Source: Nymphalis io
Lineage: Eukaryota; Arthropoda; Insecta; Lepidoptera; Nymphalidae
DNA: 64,000 bases
Direction: 5' to 3'
Assembly: GCF_905147045.1 (NCBI RefSeq)
Contig: NC_065892.1
Span: forward strand, 14,107,501-14,171,500
Position 1 is the first letter of the stretch. Every line of letters starts with the position of its first letter. This document shows positions 1-12,530 of this stretch, in pieces. The position numbers and the translations under genes were made by a program. The notes beneath the pieces were generated by a model. That model was not told where the DNA came from. It made no database searches and worked only from the letters and a program-made list of their open reading frames with translations.

Positions 1-117
1 AGAGAAAATCCTTTGGATCCCTTTGCAGAAGCGTCGAAAACAACTCGTAGCTTTGTTGTATCTTTATCGTCTCTCAAGATCGCATGATGGGGTAAATATA
101 TCGCATTGTTGTTTTCT
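1..117 (-). pseudogene. BEL/Pao pol: start of reverse transcriptase (partial, runs off window)
   Basis: Read on the minus strand, this segment encodes a stretch containing YLPHHAILR followed by LRVVFDASAKGS. That is the hallmark N-terminal region of BEL/Pao reverse transcriptase. It is in a different frame from the gag/protease reading frame just upstream (118-1251), so a frameshift lies near 118-135. The remainder of pol and the 3' LTR lie beyond the left edge. Family assignment rests on these motifs and on the matching gag and protease next door. The element is a degraded genomic retrotransposon copy. Confidence 0.8.
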
Positions 118-1251
118 TCATTTACCTTTATCATATGACCCAGAGTTATTACCTTCATTATTTACCTTACAATATTCATTAATTACCTTACAATATTCTT
201 GTTTCAATTTTATATTGTACTTAAATTTTCTTTCTAATTGTAGAAATCTAGATGTTGCTATTTCCTTAGTTTTTCCACATTTCTCTACTGGTTCTATATT
301 TTCTTTAAAAGGTATATGTACTTGATATCTACCAGATTCTATTCTGACCGTCGTTTTTTTATAGATCTCTTCACACATCTGCTCTTCCTTAGTCATTTTA
401 CGTTCATTGGTAAGTACTTCATTTTCAATTTCCCAAAACCTTTTTAGTTGTTCATTATCACTTACAGAGATGTGTAAACTAATTGTTTGTTTTTCCTTTA
501 CAGGTTTTGTATCGTTAGTATCACCAGATAGAATCCATCCCAGGTATGTTGATTGTGCTACTATAGACCCAGACGGACTCTTCAGCAAACCGACATCTAT
601 GATTTTACTATAGACTTCAGCGCCTAGCAGCAGTTGTATTTTATTCGGTATATGAAACTCAGGATCTGCTAGTGTTTTGTTATCTAGTGCAGGCCAATTA
701 AACATCGTGATTTGCTGTGTTGGCAAATAGTTTGTAATATTACGTAGAACATACGCCTTGACATGGACTGTGAAGGTTGGTTTAACTCTTGATCTAAGGT
801 TGACTTCCACCATGTGTTTGATGCTAAGCTGATTACCTCCACTCAGTCCAGTGACCACGCCGTTGATTTTTTCTCGTTTCAAACGCAACGTTTGAACGAT
901 ATCCTCTGACACAAACGAGGCCTGAGAGCCTTGGTCAATGACAGCACGGTAGGTTCCTATGTTTCCATGGCTTGAAGACACATCCACCAGTGCGGTAGCT
1001 AATAAAATTTGACCAGGTTGTTTTGTAAAATGTGATACTATGTTTGTATGGTCTTTCTGACTTTCTTCTCTTACAGTTTCCTTTCTTTCAGGGTGCAATA
1101 AAGAGTGATGCTTTTTCTGACAAATACGGCAAGAGGTATTTCGCAGACATTTACTTGCTGAGTGGTTTGGGATAAGACAATTAAAACAGAGATTATGTTT
1201 TTGTACAAATTCCGATATATCCTTAAAGTTTAGTTTTACGAATTGCTTACA
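118..1251 (-). pseudogene. BEL/Pao gag C-terminus, zinc knuckles and aspartic protease
   Basis: This is the middle part of a single BEL-type gag-pol reading frame, entered at its right end. Just inside is a CCHC zinc knuckle (CFNCLIPNHSASKC), then a second Cys/His cluster (CRICQKKHHSLLH), as in the nucleocapsid of BEL/Pao Gag. Next comes a retropepsin-like aspartic protease: an 'ATALVDV' strand, then AVIDQGSQASF with the catalytic Asp in DQG, and a downstream LLGAE motif. The frame ends at a stop (118) inside the linker to reverse transcriptase. That linker carries a short tandem duplication (EYCKVINEYCKVNN), and RT resumes in another frame. At 1251/1554 the frame is interrupted by a SINE-like insertion. 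Removing 302 bp restores continuity with the upstream gag, so gag, protease and pol were one frame, as is usual for this clade. Confidence 0.85.
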
Positions 1252-1553
1252 TTTTTTTTTTTTTATAGAAAAGGAAGGCGGACGAGCATATGGGCCACCT
1301 GATGGTAAGTGGTCACCAACGCTCTTAGACATTGGCATTGTAAGAAATGTCAACCATCGCTTGCATATCCAATGCGCCACCAACCTTGGGAACTAAGATT
1401 TTATGTCCCTTGTGCCTGTAATTACACTGGCTCACTCACCCTTCAAACCGGAACACAACAATATCAAGTATTGCTGTTTTGCGGTAGAATATCTGATGAG
1501 TGGGTGGTACCTACCCAGACGAGCTTGCACAAAGCCCTACCACCAGTATATAC
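1252..1553 (-). mobile_element. SINE-like family A copy inserted into BEL gag
   Basis: A roughly 300 bp copy of the commonest repeat in this window (family A) begins after a poly(T) run at 1252 and ends near 1550. The poly(T) is the family's poly(A) tail on the opposite strand, so the sense strand is minus, the same as the host retrotransposon. It falls between the Cys and Gln codons of a zinc knuckle. It is very similar to the copies at 32607-32904 and 58451-58742. I saw no clear target-site duplication. Confidence 0.85.
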
Positions 1554-2543
1554 TTGATAGATGTAATGACTTTCTTTGCAGTATAGGCATGATATTGTAT
1601 TTTTGTCAAATGCTGTGTGGAATGAGCGGGCTCTAACAGTTTTGGAACTGTATTCTATCATCTCAAGCAATCGAAATCTTGTTTCTAAAAATTGTTGCAA
1701 TTCGTCAAACGTTGGAAAATCTTGCTCTAGTGCAATATGTTGCTCCCATAATCGATGACTTTCAGAATCCAATTTGTTTACTGTTATATAAACGATGATA
1801 GCACTCCACGATTCTGTCGGTAATCCAAGATTGCTCAAAGCGTTCAAACATTCAACCGTTGAATCAATTAATTGCCTTATGCTCACTGCAGATTCGGATG
1901 AAATATTTTTCAGGTTCAACAATTTTTTGAAAATACAATTTGATAGGTACCTCTTATTGTTGTATCTGTTTTTAAGTGTTGACCACGCTTGTTCATAATT
2001 CTGACTGGTTACAGATATACTTTTCAGCAACTGTTCTGCCTCACCTGTCACCGATGATTTAAGATAATGCAGCTTCTGCACATCGTCTAAGCGTTTGTTT
2101 ATATGAATTAGAGAATTAAATAAATCATGAAACGACGGCCAATCGGTGTATTTGCCAGAAAAGGTAGGTATTTTTATCGTCGGCAAATCAATTTCAGTAA
2201 TTTTGTGTTGTGTGTCTGCTGGTTGTACTTCTTTCTTAGGTGCCATTTCTTGAAGTTGATTTTTCAATTCACTTTTGTATTCTATATATGACTCCTCACA
2301 TTGATTATATATATCATTAGAAAAATACTTAAAATCTTTTCTATTTTCCTTCTTGATATGTGCTATAACTTTATCATGACCAGATTTAAATGTTTGCCAT
2401 GTGTTTTCTAGCGTCTCCAAACGTGTCTCTAGATAACTTAAAGTAATCCTTTGTTTTGGTGATTTATTGTAATTTCGTTTTCCTTTCAATATTTGATCAA
2501 ATTTCTCTTCCTGAACACTAATTATTTGATTTATGTCTTCCAT
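1554..2543 (-). pseudogene. BEL/Pao gag N-terminal region (DUF1759-type)
   Basis: The minus-strand frame starts most plausibly at the ATG ending at 2543 (protein begins MEDINQ). An in-frame ATG 24 codons upstream (2615) is also possible. It contains a coiled-coil-like segment, then the DUF1759 hallmark (KIPTFSGKYTDWPSFHDLF) and KLHYLKSSVTGEAEQLL, typical of BEL/Pao Gag. Its last native residues form the first half of a zinc knuckle (CLYCKESHYIYQ), whose final Cys lies across the SINE-like insertion at 1251. Apart from that insertion this gag part is open. Gag packages the retrotransposon RNA into cytoplasmic particles. This copy is disrupted. Confidence 0.85.
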
Positions 2544-2592
2544 TGTTAATATTAAATTAAAGTTCCAAAGCTTTGTTACAAAACTGATACAC

Positions 2593-2825
2593 AAATTTTT
2601 CAAGTCCAAAGTCACTAAATTTTTCTAAGTTCCGAAGACAAAAATTTTACAAGTCCGAAATTCACTAAATTTTTCTAAGTGTTTTATTGATCGAATTTTG
2701 CTGTCCCAAATGAACTTAATTTTTCTAAGTGTTTAGTTTTATTAAACAGAATTTTCTAAGTCTATATTGAAGTCCACTTTACAAAATTTTATTCTAAGTT
2801 CTGACACTTCAAATATTTTCTAAGT
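2593..2825 (-). repeat. Tandem motif array in the BEL leader
   Basis: The region just upstream of gag carries a degenerate motif CTAAATTTTTCTAAGT (plus-strand reading) at 2613-2630 and 2663-2680, with weaker versions at 2714-2730, 2748-2761, 2783-2799 and 2812-2825. The first two belong to units of about 50 bp that also share an 'AAATTTT.CAAGTCC' segment (2593-2607, 2641-2656). The position suggests the untranslated leader between 5' LTR and gag. Confidence 0.7.
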
Positions 2826-3740
2826 TCACATCTGTTAATTTAAACTTACGTACGCACTTTACATCCGGCTCGAAGGATCAAACTGTTTACTTAACACAAT
2901 TGAAATATAATTTACTACTTAACACGATAAATTAAAAGACACCTTGAAATATATAACTGTATTGAAAGACAAAAAAATATAACATTTTTAAACACTATGG
3001 TTTTATCTTGGGTTCTGGCCAGCGCGATTCAGAATTGAGACTCTTTTGGTTAACGCCATCTACCGACAAATAGCATAACTAACTTAACCGAACAATTATA
3101 TTATTATTTATAATTATTATTTATATAAATATAATTTTTATTAATGGCTACATCGGAGGACATTATAATTATGGGTGTATGTCAGTATCGTGCAAAATGC
3201 TGTCATAATCATGCAATAATTACAATAAGTCACTAATTATATCATCCAAGAAGGTAACCGATATGAGATATACCGATACGAGTACTGAACCGATATGTGT
3301 TGTGGGCGTCAAAACACTGAGCAGTTCCTAGACAGGTTGTGTATCGACCAACGTTCACTAAGCAACTGACTAAACGCACACCAATCACCCTCCGCCCTGA
3401 CTCCTCACAGCGCCACCTTGTGACACTTGTGTTTAGCTTTTTTAAAATATAAAAAACGCCTTACAATGTTCGTCAATGACAGTCGATGCGAGATATATTT
3501 ATATCGAGAAAGTGGCGTGCCTCGGTCGTGCTGCCCTTTCGGCTGCGACCCGAAGGTATGCAGCGTGGCAGTACCACTACTTTGTTTTACAAAACTGTTT
3601 TGTTTTAATAATCTCAATATGTAGAGGCGTTCTACACAAAACACTGATTATTTCGCGTTTATTTCTTCCAATAAATAACTAATGTAGACTAATTCTTAAA
3701 TCACAAAACGGAATTGTTTAAAGCCGATTGCAGTATTATC
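2826..3740. other. Probable BEL 5' leader/LTR zone, boundaries not resolved
   Basis: An element on the minus strand should have its 5' LTR here. I could not find a convincing TG...CA boundary, primer-binding site or TSD. A GC-richer block at 3485-3580 stands out. The short open frames on both strands over that block show no recognisable domain. Confidence 0.3.
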
Positions 3741-6700
3741 AAGTCACGTTTCAAAGCAGCTGCGTTAGCCAATTTGAGAGCAATGTTAATATTTCTCGTG
3801 TTCATCCCCGTTCATAAGGGAATCGATATATTTTAAATTCTAATTCGAGTCGAACTCTTTTACAACACCCGACCGGCTGAATACCAAGTATCTGTTACAA
3901 TTTTATCCGTATATATATATAATATGTACATATATATATACAGTAGGTTTTATGTATGTATTTGTTGTGAATTCGATGTAGAAAATATACATAATAATAA
4001 GCAATATTAAAGTCAGATTTTGACGAATCTTTTAATGTTTGAGCGGGTTGGTTTAAATTAAGATTACAATAAGTATAGGTGGCACTGAAATCGCGTTCCA
4101 GGCTTAAAAAATCAAAATAAATAAATAAAATTCTTATTCTAATCGTACAAAGTCGAAAGATTAGCTAGTAAAACTATATATTGGCACGCAAAAGATTATG
4201 ATACAAGGTGACACGTTCTTTTGTTTCGCTAAATAGAAGATTGGAACGAATAACAAAGAAAAAAAAAGGTTAATATTCGAGAAATCGAATGATATTGCAA
4301 ATATTCACTACAATATGTATATAGAAAAGATTACTCAAGTTAAATGTTACGACATATAAAGATTTGAATCCATGCCACCCGATCTGAATCTGATCTTCCT
4401 ATGATGTCTTTATACTTAAGTAAGCGCTGATTTCAAACATTATATTTTATGATCTCGTAGCGGTTGAATGTTTGAACGTAATATTTTCGTAGGTATTATT
4501 TGTTGGTTCGAAGGTATTATTTGTCAAACAATTAGATAACAATATTCTACGTTTTATATAAATACTCATAACAAAATAAAATAATATTTTCAAAAGTTTT
4601 GGTCACATTCGACAAAGAATATACCGACAATCACAATAAATAAACATACTTTATTGCTTAATATTTCCGTTTCATAATATATTTTATGCTTAGCAAAATT
4701 CTTTATATTATTTTGTTGCCAAGAAGAATATTAAAAGTGCAATAATAAAGAACAAGCAAAAATACAAAAGAAAAAATAGATTCTATTCGATTTTTAAAAT
4801 GAAAGAATTCACAGAGAATCTCAGTAAACTGGCCAAAAATTTATTAAAATACGTTATATTTTAATAAAATATAACTCACTACGAATTGCAGGTCATTTCT
4901 GGCTATTCTTTAAATAACTAAATCTTAAGATTTATCGACTATTCCTGCACAGTTGAGAAATGTAAGCGCCTTTATGTCCTGAACAATCCTGGTTTTCTAA
5001 TTTCCTAGCTAGCTTTAAATCTCTGCTGAATAAGAAGCCGCACATGGATTGGTACAGTCTGAAAGTATTCTTACGAATTGAAATATATATTTTTCATCAA
5101 TTCTCGAAATTGAATCAATTGTATTTATGAATCTTTATATATAACGAATAACGGAAGCTTATTTATTTATTCGGCTTACTAGCAATCATTTACGCTAAAA
5201 TATAAAAGTAAAGAAAACTTAGCTTAACATTATAAATGCTAAAATAATAACAATTGAACTCATTATGGATATAATACTCAAAACATACAATAGATAAAAT
5301 GGATAATTTTTAATATGAAGACAAGATTGTATTGAAATATATAATATTAATTGTTATTTACCCTCTAACAATATAAGAATAATGTATGACGTGACAAGTG
5401 ACAATTCAATAGAATAAGCAACCAGCCATATATATGTATATATAATATATATATTAAAAAAGGAGGTTGAATTATCAATTGAAAATCGATTCTCTAAACG
5501 TGCGGACACGGCCTTTAGAATGAAAGGCTACCTGGTTAATTGTATCTTCGAATAAAACGATGAAAATATAATTCGGGTTAAACCATTGTGACACTGTTTT
5601 ACCGATTTCTTTGAAAGTTTACACATACTTCTAGTTATGTGCTTCATGGAGATTTTTAACAAACAGTCTCAAATAACTTTGTTACATCATACCAATCCCA
5701 GTTTATTAATGTGCTTTCTTTCTGAAATATTTTAATTTTAAATAATTATATCCAAAAAATTCAATAGAAAACTCGAAATGGAATATTGCTTAGAAATACA
5801 GAAAATGAAATTATTTTAATATACATATAGGTAATTTATTGAGAAATGTAGAGCACGGTTCAACCCAAGTTGGAGAAGTAGCATCGTTATGATAAGTTAA
5901 TGCGGAGCAGCTTGTCGATTATATTTTAAAAATTTATAACAAACATTATTTTAATTTATTGAGAGAGATAGTAGTAATACTGGGCGTATTAATGATAGTA
6001 TTTTTAACAATGTTTGCTTTTAGGAATTGTTACACATTAAACAAACCTTACATAAATAGCATGATTTATACGAGGTCTTAAACTCACTCGACCGTAGGCA
6101 TAGCTTTTAGTGGGACAAATCGGCCGCTCACAGCAGACTCGGCGAAGATGTGACATATTATTTTCAATTTACACTCTTCAACATCCAACTATTTGTCTCG
6201 CCGACATATTGACGGGCGCACTTTGTAAGGTTTTACGAGTTAAACTAAACTTTAATATAAAAATGGATCGGTATATAAAACTGTTATGTGGGTGAAATGA
6301 ATTGAAACATATTTCAGAACACTATCAGTCATAACATTTTCAGTTTATGTATGAAAGTTATACTTATTAACATCTGTAAAATGAATTATTTTAAGTTTTA
6401 GTTCTCTTACAATTATATCCTTATTTAATTTCAATGCACGACAGTATCACACAGGCAACTTGTAACTCAGGGTGTTTACTGAGAATTTCTTACAGAAAAC
6501 CGCGAACTCAACAACCATATAAGCAAGTTACTACACCAACAAGTCAGTTAAATAGCTATATTATAAAAGTACATTGAAAGTAAATAAATTGCTACGGAAT
6601 ACAGTTATTGGTATTTTCAAATGATGCATTTTTGTAATGTCGTATGCGTTTGTTTTGACTAAGAGTAATGTTTAAAATAGTTTATTCAGGATGTTTTTAA

Positions 6701-7077
6701 CTCAATAGAATGAATATAATTTAAATACATTTAAAATTCGTGAACCCGTTTTATATTTGTTAAAAAGTACAGCTATAAACGCAGCTTTATTTTGTTGCTT
6801 TAAGCTTGTTTTATCACATACTTTTATTTAACTTAACTTGCAGTATATATTACATATTAGAGTTCCCGTCATATTTCATTCGTGACATGTTGAAATAGTC
6901 AATGTCGCATTTTACTTATATGTAATTTACAGCAATTACATTTTTAGCACTAGCGTTAGTTATGTGGGAGTCTTATTTTTGTACTGAGCTTAAAATCACA
7001 TACATGTCTCTTGACACATGCATCGCACAATCTAGGTTAGATCTAGTTTTAAAAGTTTTTGTAATTAATTTTAACGA
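3741..7077. other. AT-rich non-coding stretch
   Basis: No gene or assignable repeat was recognised. Short AT/TA microsatellite tracts occur near 3910-3945 and 5430-5455. A slightly GC-richer unique block lies at 6085-6240. Small open frames have no domain signature. Confidence 0.5.
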
Positions 7078-7432
7078 TAATGATGATGATGTTCTCTGAC
7101 CAAATACGGTGACCATTATCAAGTCAGACTAGCCACGTGTGCAGGAAATATTATAATGTAAAAGTCTGTGCACATACACAAGTGTGCTCTCTAGTCACTC
7201 CCACTAATAATAGTCCGATGGGACGGGAAATCTGAAATGGGCGCTTTCTGAGGCGCGGAAATGTAAGCACTGCCTTGTTCCAAACTCCCGGCTGCTATTA
7301 GGCTGGCTGTTATAGCCGGCCACCTGGTACTTATAACGTTACATTTATTTATTGGTTCGACCTGGGATTCGAACCTAAGTCATCGGGATCAGTGGCCTTA
7401 TAGTTAGCCACAAGAGTTAGGCCAACGAGGTT
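7078..7432 (-). mobile_element. tRNA-derived SINE, family C (diverged)
   Basis: The minus-strand copy has its tRNA-like head at the right (an anticodon-arm-like stretch and B-box-like 'GATTCGAACC' reverse-complemented near 7369-7376). The body shares the GTGTGCACA..., '...CGGACTATTA' and '...CAGAAAGCGCC' segments of family C. It ends in a short (ATG)n/(GAT)n tail at 7078-7092. It is clearly older than the copies at 13986 and 41861. Confidence 0.7.
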
Positions 7433-8183
7433 TTAGTTTAAATTTTATTTTAAATATCATGCAAAACACCATGAGCAAATCAAATTCCTTGTATGAAATG
7501 TACCAGAGAAATTATTTTTATCTTTGAATTTATATCTTCATCAGAACTTTACGGATGTGATCTCGTTTCAGACCTCAAGTAATGTTTGCATTTCATTCGT
7601 AAAATACACATTATTCTATGTTTCTTCGAAATCAAAGGAAAATTGTCCTCTTAATAGGTCATATGTTACAATATTTTTACTTATATTCGAATAACAATAA
7701 CGAACATTATTTGAATATAAATAAGTATTAGAATTGAGTGATGTATCAAACAAATTTAATAGTATGAACAATAAAAATTTGTAAATAGACAAACATCTTT
7801 AATCCAAATAGTCAATAAGAATAACATAAAATTTAATTTTTTATATGATGATGACGAAATTTTGACTTGAAATCTTTAAAAACTTATCCATATGATTTTT
7901 ATGACATTAATTATCGAACTTATGATACTGTAACATTAGCCTCCTAATGAATGGAGGAATTATTTTAGTCATATTTTTAGAAAATATTTGTTCCTGCAAA
8001 AGAACAACTATCGTCAAGTATAATACAATATGCAGTCAAATAAATTATCACCACGGTTGCATTATTATATAACAACGAAATTACTAAGCCGAATTCGTTG
8101 AAAAGCATACGTGATATTGTCGAAAATCCATAAAAGTATAACTCATTTTGGACATACATTTTCAATCTTGGTTATTAAAGTCG
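7433..8183. other. AT-rich non-coding stretch
   Basis: No gene or repeat was recognised. The 62-codon minus-strand open frame at its right end has AT-driven composition and no domain. Confidence 0.5.
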
Positions 8184-8285
8184 TTTAACGGGTGCTTAGT
8201 GAAACACAGATATCTTTCTTTTTGTCCTCATTGACTTGACATTCGAAAGAAAAAGACAGCATTGTTTCACTAATTCCCTCCTAAA
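8184..8285. repeat. Small fold-back MITE-like element, family G
   Basis: The two ends are imperfect inverted repeats: AGTGAAACA near 8201 on the left, and its complement TGTTTCACT near 8265 on the right, each next to related pyrimidine/purine tracts. Related sequence occurs at 35068-35160 and, shorter, at 49758-49808, so it is dispersed. No coding capacity. Confidence 0.5.
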
Positions 8286-8895
8286 TATTAATCATAAGCT
8301 ATCATCATTGAGCATGTTATAGATTAATCGGTGTATATACATGCCTGAAACATATTATAAGCTCCTTTATGCAATCAGTTTAAAATATTTAATGTGTTTT
8401 ATTCTGACATATGATTCGTGTATTTATTGATTGAAAACATCATTAGCAATATATACTATGTTTAAGCTGATTGGAAAATTGACCCAATTTACGGCGTAAT
8501 TGGTTAGTCAGGATTTTGAAGCCTCCGCATTATTACCTTAACTAAATTTTGCGATAAAGTACTTTATAATTAGTGAATTAAATACCATATCATCAAAGTA
8601 ACTATAATGAATAAAATAGCTATAGTGAATTTATGTAGTACTTCTGCTGTAATTTTGATTTAAAATATATACTATAATATTTCTTCATACGAACGTTAAA
8701 ATTTTTAGACAAAAGAAAAATTTAACTATAAAATTATTTATCACCCAAAAATCTATTGCAAGCTTCAAAATCATTTTTCTAATTTATATTGAAAGTTAAG
8801 AAAATTATTTAATAGCAAGAATCTTAAAAATATATAGTATTAAATAGTAAAAACGCTTCTGAAATAACTTATTTTACAATTATTTTATTTTATTT

Positions 8896-9099
8896 TTAAT
8901 TAATTGAAGATGCGTCAACACAACACAGTGGCGACGAAAAGGCATTCAAAACGATCTCCATCTTGTGAGAGCCGGTCCTTGAAACGCGTTCGTCAATGCG
9001 CTCTCGAGTTATTGCTTGGAAACGAGCGACCTCCTGGCCTAACCCTTCCACTATGTTAATAAGCAGATCAATTTCACCTCCATTTTCTTTATAATACAT
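8896..9099 (-). other. Unrecognised 67-codon open frame in a GC-contrasting block
   Basis: A minus-strand open frame of 67 codons (protein begins MYYKENGGEI) lies in a block clearly less AT-rich than its flanks. The composition is protein-like (acidic/basic helix-forming residues, then MEIVLNAFSS), but I recognise no family and see no splice sites framing it. It could be a fragment of a mobile-element ORF or chance. Function unknown. Confidence 0.2.
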
Positions 9100-10817
9100 T
9101 GCTTGTTTTACCAGCAGATGTATTGCAAGAGTAAAAGCAAAACGGCAATGTATATCACAGTTTTAAAATGGTCGTACCAAATCGTGCACGAGATCCATGA
9201 TACTTCAGTGAAGTAGGGAGGTGAAGTGTAAGTGCAGACATGCATTATGCAGTGGGTGTCGATAGAATTACTGGTCTATAGCCTGCATCATCATAAACTT
9301 AGTTTATCTTATACTTAGAAAGTTGGTTGTAAGTTGAAACAGGAGTTGGTAACTTAGTTGATACTTGGACAAGAAGCAAGGAATGCATTATTCCTGAAAA
9401 TAGATAACAGTGAAATGAGCCAATAATAGCTTAGTAATGTTATTGTTTTATCGTAAAATAATACTACAAAATTAAATGTTTCAGCAAGACCTATTTCTTA
9501 TATTTAGTAACAAAACTTCAGACGTTGACTTTTACAGATAATGTAAAACTATTTTATCAGAATGGATTATATGGAAAATTATTGACGTAGTAACGCCTTT
9601 TTTTACACCTACCTAAAACTTAAAGAAGGTAGCCAGGTTAGATTAGGATTTTTGCTCATTAAAACCATTGCGGTGTCTACAATACAGGTCGGAGAGTAAA
9701 TTAGAGAAATAAGAGTAGTACAGGAGGCAACGGACCTCGAGACCCTGATTCCATGCGCAACGACAATACTCCCAGCGATCAATCGTGTCCATTACGGACT
9801 AAGATCTGCCTTTCCATATTCTACGCGGAGCACGTATTCACTCCTTAGACAAGCTCAACACTCTAACTGACGACAAATAGGATTAGGAATTATCTGAATA
9901 TCTTTTTATTATAAAAAAAGTTTATGACTGATTTCATATTATTTTAAATAAACAGATATCTTAAATATTATGTTGTCAGTTTCTTAATTGATAATAATAT
10001 TCAACTTACGATATCTCAAAAAAAAAACAAGGAACAAAGGAAAAATGTAACAATTTACTTTTCAATAAGCAATAAAAACATTTACAAACAGACCATTTTA
10101 AGTGTTTTAAAGTACAATAGCCTTTCGATATACGAAATCACTGAAATGATTTTCACTTTTGCAAAATCACGTCACGGTCATAAATAAAGACCGAGCGCGT
10201 CAATCAGACTCATTACGTATTAAACTTGCAGTTCCGTAGCGTATATAGCACTTGCATATATCACGTGAACATTTCGGCTTGCACTATGGCCCGGCGTGTA
10301 TTCATAAATTTATCATCTGCGAATTTAAATGTAAGTTTCGTATCCATTGCTGCACATTTAAATATGTAACACCCTGCATTTTGATCAATAAAAGCAATGG
10401 ATATAGTTTACTGAATGAAATGCTTATAATTGTTTAGTAATAATACAAGTCAGGTAATGCCAGTGATTCATTGCGCGGCGGACGCTGGCGTTGGGCTCAA
10501 CTCATCAATATCGGACCGTTTGATATCGGCCGTTATTACATGGCGTACGGTTCGTGCAGCTATATAATGTACACTGAGGTATACAGATTTCTGATTAAAA
10601 CTTCCTGTTTGTTGAATGGACATGACAATTCAATGTTCTTTTGACGTCAATATGATGTATATGTCGATTTGATGATATAGAAGTCCACACCAAATAATGT
10701 GTAACACTTACCTAAATATATCGACGTTTTGGAACAAATACAGAAAAAAGTTTGTTATTTTTTTATTATTAAAATGCTATTTAATTGGCTAGTTTATAAG
10801 GCTGAAAATTTTAAAGT
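9100..10817. other. Non-coding stretch with two GC-richer islands
   Basis: No gene was recognised. Islands at 9710-9860 and 10470-10570 are less AT-rich than their surroundings and do not match the repeat families in this window. They could be regulatory or fragments of unrecognised elements. Confidence 0.35.
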
Positions 10818-11010
10818 CCTGGGATTTTTCTCGGATTAGGCCCATAAAAAAATTAATGGATTTTTCTGTCAGGCAATTCTCAGTACTAGAACGAAATTTG
10901 CAATTGGCAGTATTCACATTCCCGTGCCTATACATTATCTGTTCATATCGGATTGCCGTTATATCAGATACTTGGAATGAGAGAATGGAGTACACTGTGC
11001 ACGCAACTTT
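10818..11010 (+). mobile_element. tRNA-derived SINE family C, diverged fragment
   Basis: It shares the family C body order: GGATTTTTCTGTCAG, AATTCTCAGTA, 'CACATTCCCGTGCCT' and 'CGGATTGCCGT'. The tRNA head is decayed or lost. Open frames over it are by-products. Confidence 0.7.
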
Positions 11011-11111
11011 TATGATTCAATCGCGAGCAAGAGGACAAATTCGTTTGAAATTAGTGATGACTACGATTATATTATGAGTGAATATATTTTTATTTTCAAT
11101 GTAAAACATAT

Positions 11112-11180
11112 ATTGGCGCGCTTTGGTAAGAGCGACTCGTATACCGTGACGGCAAACGGCATGATGTTCTCTTACGATTT
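11112..11180 (+). repeat. Unassigned dispersed repeat, family H copy 1
   Basis: A GC-richer segment with the core GGTAAGAGCGACTCGTA and then GGCAAACGGCATGATG recurs in reverse orientation at 63855-63935 with the same order of blocks. Element type unknown. Confidence 0.5.
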
Positions 11181-12329
11181 TGTAAGTGTGGCATATATAC
11201 TATATACTTTATTTCTGTAGCTAATAAAAATAATAAAAAAAAATATTAATTTTACCGTGATGGTCACATTTTTAATTAAGCAATCATTTGATCACTAAAA
11301 TAAGTAAGTGGGTAGAAAGTAGCTACTAATAATAATAATAATAATTTAATTTACAATAACTATATGTACATATGTGCTAATGAATGCCAAATTAATTTAT
11401 ATTCATTAAATATTTATATGAAATTATTTGCAGCCTATAATATTCTTTATTAGAATTTTAAACGGAATTTCGCTAGTTGTTTTTATGCGCATTGGAGTCT
11501 TGATTTGCTGTTTAATTAAAGTTATCAACAAATTAACGTTAACGATAGTAATCAATAAATGTCATATACGTGGCTTTTATTTAAATTAATCTCTTCAATT
11601 CTTGATAATATAAATACGCTGACAAATGTAGTAAAATTCTCAAAAAATATTCTACAAATACTTCCGAAAACACAAAGCGTTCTTGAGACGACTCAAAATA
11701 AATCGTCAACAAACTTACATTATACGAGTATACTATACTAGTGTATATTAAAAGGTCTGGTTATAGCAAAAATATGAAGTCAGCCCATACCGCTGCTTTA
11801 AAATAGATGATTATTGATTTCCTGCGTGTCCACATTAATTCTCCACGGCTGTTTCTTTACCGAAATCATCACACCTGACCGTAGTCTCTACTTTGACGAA
11901 CAGCGTGTCTGTGTATTTAGTATTTATAACATGTTAAGTGTACTCTCCTTGAGTTGTAATAAAGTTTTAGTATACTTTCCACTGTCATAGTTAAAATTTG
12001 AACGCATTAACATAGTTTTAGTTAATATTATAAAACGAGTTCCTGGTAACTTCATAGACTACATCAGATATGTAAATACATTTTATTAATTTAAAAGGTA
12101 TCTTTGATGATGACACACTCAGTGTATGCACACTTAATACATGTATAAACAACAGTTAAAAATACGCTCTCGCCGGTGTGTCATAAATATAAGCAGATGA
12201 AATAAAACGCAATAGCTTACAAGTAGTAATGGAGGAGTTCCATATTATCCATGAGTCCACTATCTTGATTTTGTCATCAGATCGGATTGGTGTTGCCTAA
12301 ATATTATATTATCACTTGGAAAACCCATC
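11181..12329. other. AT-rich non-coding stretch
   Basis: A (TAA)n tract lies at about 11325-11345, with a GC-richer unique block at 11820-11920. No gene recognised. Confidence 0.5.
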
Positions 12330-12530
12330 CATGTACCACCCACCCACCCATGCAATAATAAATGTATTTGCTGTGCCCTGCTTGGACGCAACATCTTAGT
12401 TCACACGGTTTGTGTCTTATTGAAAATGTAAGGTGTGGTTAATATTTCTTACAGTGCCTATGTCTATGGGCGGTAGTAACTACTTATCATTACGCTAACG
12501 TTCAGGCTATTTGCCAATATAGTCTATAGT
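12330..12530 (+). mobile_element. SINE-like family A, old copy
   Basis: It retains 'GTTAATATTTCTTACAGTG' and 'TCTATGGGCGG', followed by an eroded 'ACTTATCAT', in the order seen in intact family A copies. The poly(A) end has decayed. Confidence 0.6.

Noticed and set aside
1248..1556. Target-site duplication around the SINE-like insertion in BEL gag
   Set aside because: Left (TTACA) and right (ATATAC) flanks share only trivial bases. No credible duplication was found.
1309..1557. 82-codon open frame that recurs at 32599-32841 and partly at 58569-58760, as if a conserved small protein
   Set aside because: It lies wholly within family A repeats and is similar only because those copies are young. 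Older copies break it everywhere.
3405..3682. Overlapping 65-79 codon open frames on both strands in a GC-richer block
   Set aside because: No domain, splice signals or homology cue. The block may belong to the BEL LTR or leader.
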